The notes beneath the pieces were generated by a model. That model was not told where the DNA came from and searched no databases. It saw only the letters and a list, made by a program, of their open reading frames with translations. From the NCBI RefSeq assembly GCF_040779325.2, contig NZ_JBFONT020000001.1, positions 992,001 through 1,056,000 of the forward strand: 64,000 nt of DNA. Direction: 5' to 3'. Below, piece after piece: positions 61,735-64,000 of the stretch. A program made the translations under genes and the position numbers. The DNA comes from Aestuariibius violaceus (GTDB lineage Bacteria; Pseudomonadota; Alphaproteobacteria; Rhodobacterales; Rhodobacteraceae). The first letter of the stretch is position 1. Each line of letters begins with the position of its first letter.

Positions 61735-62055
61735 TCAGGCGCCTTGGCCATCCTCCGCCACCTGGGCGGAAAGGGCGTGAAACGCTTGACCGGCGCCGAC
61801 CAGGCAGGTCGGGCCGCCGGGCTGCGTGAGCGTGATCGTCCAGCTGCCCGTGCCCTCGGCCGCGAACAGCTCCATCAGCAGACCGTCCGCCGTCAGCCCC
61901 GCCGCGCGCCGCCGCTCACCATAGCGGTCTTCCAGCTGCTCCACGATCTGCGCCCGCGGCCCGCAGGCCGCTCCCTCAGCCGCCACGACTTGCGCGGCAA
62001 GCGCCGCAGCGCATCCCCAGAAGAAAAGCGCGATCCAACCCTGCTTGCGTTCCAT
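61735..62055 (-). CDS. small exported protein
   Basis: A 106-residue protein with a signal peptide (LFFWGCAAALAAQVVAAEG). Two mature cysteines (AACGPR and PTCLVG) likely form a disulfide. GGAGGACGG precedes ATG 62055. I do not recognise a family beyond small periplasmic proteins with GERRRAAGLTADGLLMELFA-like segments found in this group. Divergence from the PAAR gene is not seen; both run on the minus strand with a 92-bp gap. Confidence 0.7.
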   Translation of the reverse strand: MERKQGWIALFFWGCAAALAAQVVAAEGAACGPRAQIVEQLEDRYGERRRAAGLTADGLLMELFAAEGTGSWTITLTQPGGPTCLVGAGQAFHALSAQVAEDGQGA

Positions 62056-62147
62056 TTCCGTCCTCCATCGCTTGGATATGGAGGAAGGGTGGACGCGGTC
62101 TGATTGCAGGCCGGTTGACGGCCCGCACGCAGGGTGTTGCGCGGGCT

Positions 62148-62405
62148 TTACGGCAGGATCTTGTTGGTCGGCGATCCGCTGACGATCACACCGCCATGGG
62201 ACGTGGTCGAGCCCAGATAGGCAATCGGCTTGCCCTGCTCGCTCACCATGCTGGAGCCCAGAACGATCGTCGCCCCGCAGGCGGTCATATCGCCCACCCG
62301 CGCGACGGGCTTGTTGTCGCACAGCGAGGTTCCCCCGCTGACGATCATGTTCGGCCCGCAGATCGGGCAGACATGCTTGTCACCAAGCCGTGCGATGGGC
62401 AGCAT
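62148..62405 (-). CDS. PAAR domain protein (type VI secretion spike tip)
   Basis: An 85-residue PAAR protein. Repeats PIARLGDKHVCPICGPNMIVSGG, PVARVGDMTACGATIVLGSS and PIAYLGSTTSHGGVIVSGSP form the three-sided cone that caps VgrG. Cysteine and histidine residues suit its usual metal site. No effector extension is fused. Its ATG overlaps the vgrG stop (TGATG). Confidence 0.92.
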   Translation of the reverse strand: MLPIARLGDKHVCPICGPNMIVSGGTSLCDNKPVARVGDMTACGATIVLGSSMVSEQGKPIAYLGSTTSHGGVIVSGSPTNKILP

Positions 62406-64000
62406 CAGCCCTCATCCTTCTGCGCGAGGCATTCTTCGACCAGCGGCAGGCCCTTGTTGGCCGCGCCCTGCAGCGTCGGCACCTGTGCGCTGCCGCCGCC
62501 GCCCATCGACACCATGCCCTTGAGGTTGATCTTCATCGCCTCCAGCGTGATGCCCGACGCGTCGATGGTGATCTTCCCGCCCGGCCCCTTGATCACGAAC
62601 TTCTCGAACGCCATCAGCGTGTGCGTCTTGGTATTGTTGGTGATCGACTGGTTGACGTTCAGCGTATAGCGCCCCTTCACCGTCTCTTCCCGGTTGCGGC
62701 CGGTCTGGATCAGGTGGTCAGCAAAGATGTCCTGCTTGTGGATGTTGCCCACATAGTGGACGTGGTCCTTGCCGTATTTCTCCTGCTGGTTCTGGGCGAC
62801 GTCGTAGATCACGTCGCGGCCCACATTGTGCCGGGCGTCGCGTCCGACGCTTTCGGTGTGGTCCTGGCCGACGGTGATCGATTTGTCGCGTCCGACGCTT
62901 TCGGACTGGTCGCGCCCGATCGTCTTGGCGCGGTCGTTCAGGATGTCGATCTGATGGTCCTTCTGACCATGCATATAGATCAGCTCCTGCTCCTTTTCGT
63001 CCTCGAAGGTCAGCTCGTTGAAGCCGCTGCCCTGATGCGTGTCGGTCTTGAAGACGCTCTTCGTCTTGGCCGCCGGCAGCGGGTAGGGGGGATCGTTCCG
63101 CCCGTTATAGACGCAGCCCGTGACCAGCGGCATGTCCGGGTCGCCCTCGATGAATTCGACGACGACCTCCATCCCGATCCGGGGGATGACCATGCCGCCC
63201 CAGCCCTTGCTGGCCCAGTTCTGGCTGACCCGGCAGCGCATCGAATAGTCCTTGTCCAGGTCCCACGGGAAATGGACCAGGATGCGCCCGAACTCATCGC
63301 AATCGATCTCGCCCTCACCGACGACGACAGCGGTCTGCGGACCATGGACGATCGGGCGCGGCGTGACGCGCTGCGGGGCAAGCGGCGTCGCGACCGGCGT
63401 CAGAACATAAGATCCGGTATAGGCGTAGTCGCCGGAACTCGTGCCCGACCCGTAGCCTTCGGATAAATAGGTGTGCGTGGCTTCGAGGCACAGATAGCTC
63501 TCCCCCGTCGCGCCGGCAATCTCGTCGCCGACCAACGCCACGGTCATGCCCGAGCTTAGCGAGGTGCAGTCGCCCAGCGCCCGGTGGCGGCTGTCCTGCG
63601 CCCGCTCCTGATCGGTCCGCAGGGCGGCCACGACCTTGCCGCGGCCCTGTTCCAGGTAATCGCCGGGGAAATCGTAGCTTTCGATCTGGCCCTGCGCATA
63701 GGCCGCGTCGCCCATCCGGTCGACCTCCATCGACGCGGTCGGCGTCTTGAAGTTCCAGTCGGTCAGGCGAATCGCCCCGGTCGTCAGGTTCCGCTCCGGA
63801 TGCCACTCCCAGAAATGCTCGTCTTCGTGGTTGTGGTGCCCGTCCACGCCCTTGAAGGGCCGCTTGTCGCCGGGGATCGGCTTGTGCTCTTCCACCGTGT
63901 CGGTCAGCACCATCGTGTGCGACCCTTCGGCATGGGTGAAGTGGTAGGTGATCCCGAACCGCTCCATCAGCCGGCAGGCGAAGGCCAGATCGCTTTCGCG
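62405..64000 (-). CDS. vgrG: type VI secretion tip protein VgrG (partial, runs off right edge)
   Basis: The C-terminal 531 residues of VgrG are in the window; codons continue in frame to 64000 (SDLAFACRLMERFGITYHF). A gp5-like OB fold follows (GRILVHFPWDLDKDYSMRCRVSQNWASKGWGGMVIPRIGMEVVVEF). Next are the needle repeats of the form VGRDxxxxVGxD, and then a C-terminus without an obvious effector domain. With PAAR it forms the spike pushed by the T6SS sheath. The rest of the cluster should lie to the right. Confidence 0.92.
   Translation of the reverse strand, partial: RESDLAFACRLMERFGITYHFTHAEGSHTMVLTDTVEEHKPIPGDKRPFKGVDGHHNHEDEHFWEWHPERNLTTGAIRLTDWNFKTPTASMEVDRMGDAAYAQGQIESYDFPGDYLEQGRGKVVAALRTDQERAQDSRHRALGDCTSLSSGMTVALVGDEIAGATGESYLCLEATHTYLSEGYGSGTSSGDYAYTGSYVLTPVATPLAPQRVTPRPIVHGPQTAVVVGEGEIDCDEFGRILVHFPWDLDKDYSMRCRVSQNWASKGWGGMVIPRIGMEVVVEFIEGDPDMPLVTGCVYNGRNDPPYPLPAAKTKSVFKTDTHQGSGFNELTFEDEKEQELIYMHGQKDHQIDILNDRAKTIGRDQSESVGRDKSITVGQDHTESVGRDARHNVGRDVIYDVAQNQQEKYGKDHVHYVGNIHKQDIFADHLIQTGRNREETVKGRYTLNVNQSITNNTKTHTLMAFEKFVIKGPGGKITIDASGITLEAMKINLKGMVSMGGGGSAQVPTLQGAANKGLPLVEECLAQKDEG

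Noticed and set aside
1..64000. CRISPR array, prophage or insertion sequence
   Set aside because: No regularly spaced repeats with unique spacers, no transposase or integrase, and only a lone DUF2793 protein with phage-like affinity were seen.

Overview
The window reads as chromosomal DNA of a GC-rich alphaproteobacterium of the Rhodobacteraceae (Rhodobacter/Roseobacter group). The evidence is gene order and content: hemD followed by a mitofilin-like membrane protein and a TPR-type HemY with a C-terminal zinc ribbon, a lepB-rnc-era core with a DUF1491 gene, L-malyl-CoA lyase, DUF2793, CinA-like, SfsA and YggT proteins, and tight ATGA/GTGA overlaps between genes. No taxonomic search was run.

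Layout. (1) 1-1795: the start of a minus-strand repeat protein and a winged-helix/TPR regulator. (2) 2413-6900: a guanidine operon on the minus strand. A guanidine-I (ykkC-yxkD) riboswitch is followed by an ABC importer (binding protein, permease, ATPase), an arginase-fold guanidine hydrolase and a histidine-rich small protein. (3) About 7069-9500: decayed genes (metallo-beta-lactamase-fold enzyme, ABC transporter pieces), ending at a tRNA-Thr(CGT). (4) 9935-15818: heme synthesis genes, tsaD and a sugar epimerase. (5) 15815-20685: DUF2793 protein and polysaccharide genes (Wza-like exporter, sugar transferase, CapD-like dehydratase). (6) 20682-29110: mixed housekeeping and cell-envelope genes, with a small RNA-like locus at 25604-25823 holding an 18-codon ORF behind a near-complete anti-16S Shine-Dalgarno, and an RTX-like acidic protein.

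(7) 29182-33342: malyl-CoA lyase, the D-glutamate pair dgcN-dgcA and an orphan TRAP binding protein; the promoter regions on either side share a TTGCAA-type motif. (8) 33429-39127: map, sfsA, a translationally coupled run of a CinA-like, a GNAT, an AhpD-like and an OmpA-like gene, and a LysR regulator. (9) 39269-47938: a divergent polyamine locus, with a putrescine oxidase and class-III aminotransferase on one strand and PotF-LysE-PotG-PotH-PotI-PuuA on the other. (10) 48110-52477: an AT-richer orphan gene, glutathione reductase, a PNPOx-like protein, and a MarR regulator divergent from a monooxygenase with three palindromic operators between them. (11) 52541-58297: DUF1491, era, an inserted plus-strand orphan, rnc, a DUF805-signal-peptidase fusion lacking the catalytic lysine, a normal lepB, acpS and a small exported protein. 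(12) 58330-64000: a glycosyltransferase/FAD-oxidoreductase pair, small envelope proteins, and PAAR and VgrG proteins of a type VI secretion system that runs off the right edge.

The most interesting items are the guanidine operon with its His-rich last gene (possible nickel donor), the lysine-less signal peptidase paralog beside an intact one, and the mini-ORF RNA at 25.6-25.8 kb.
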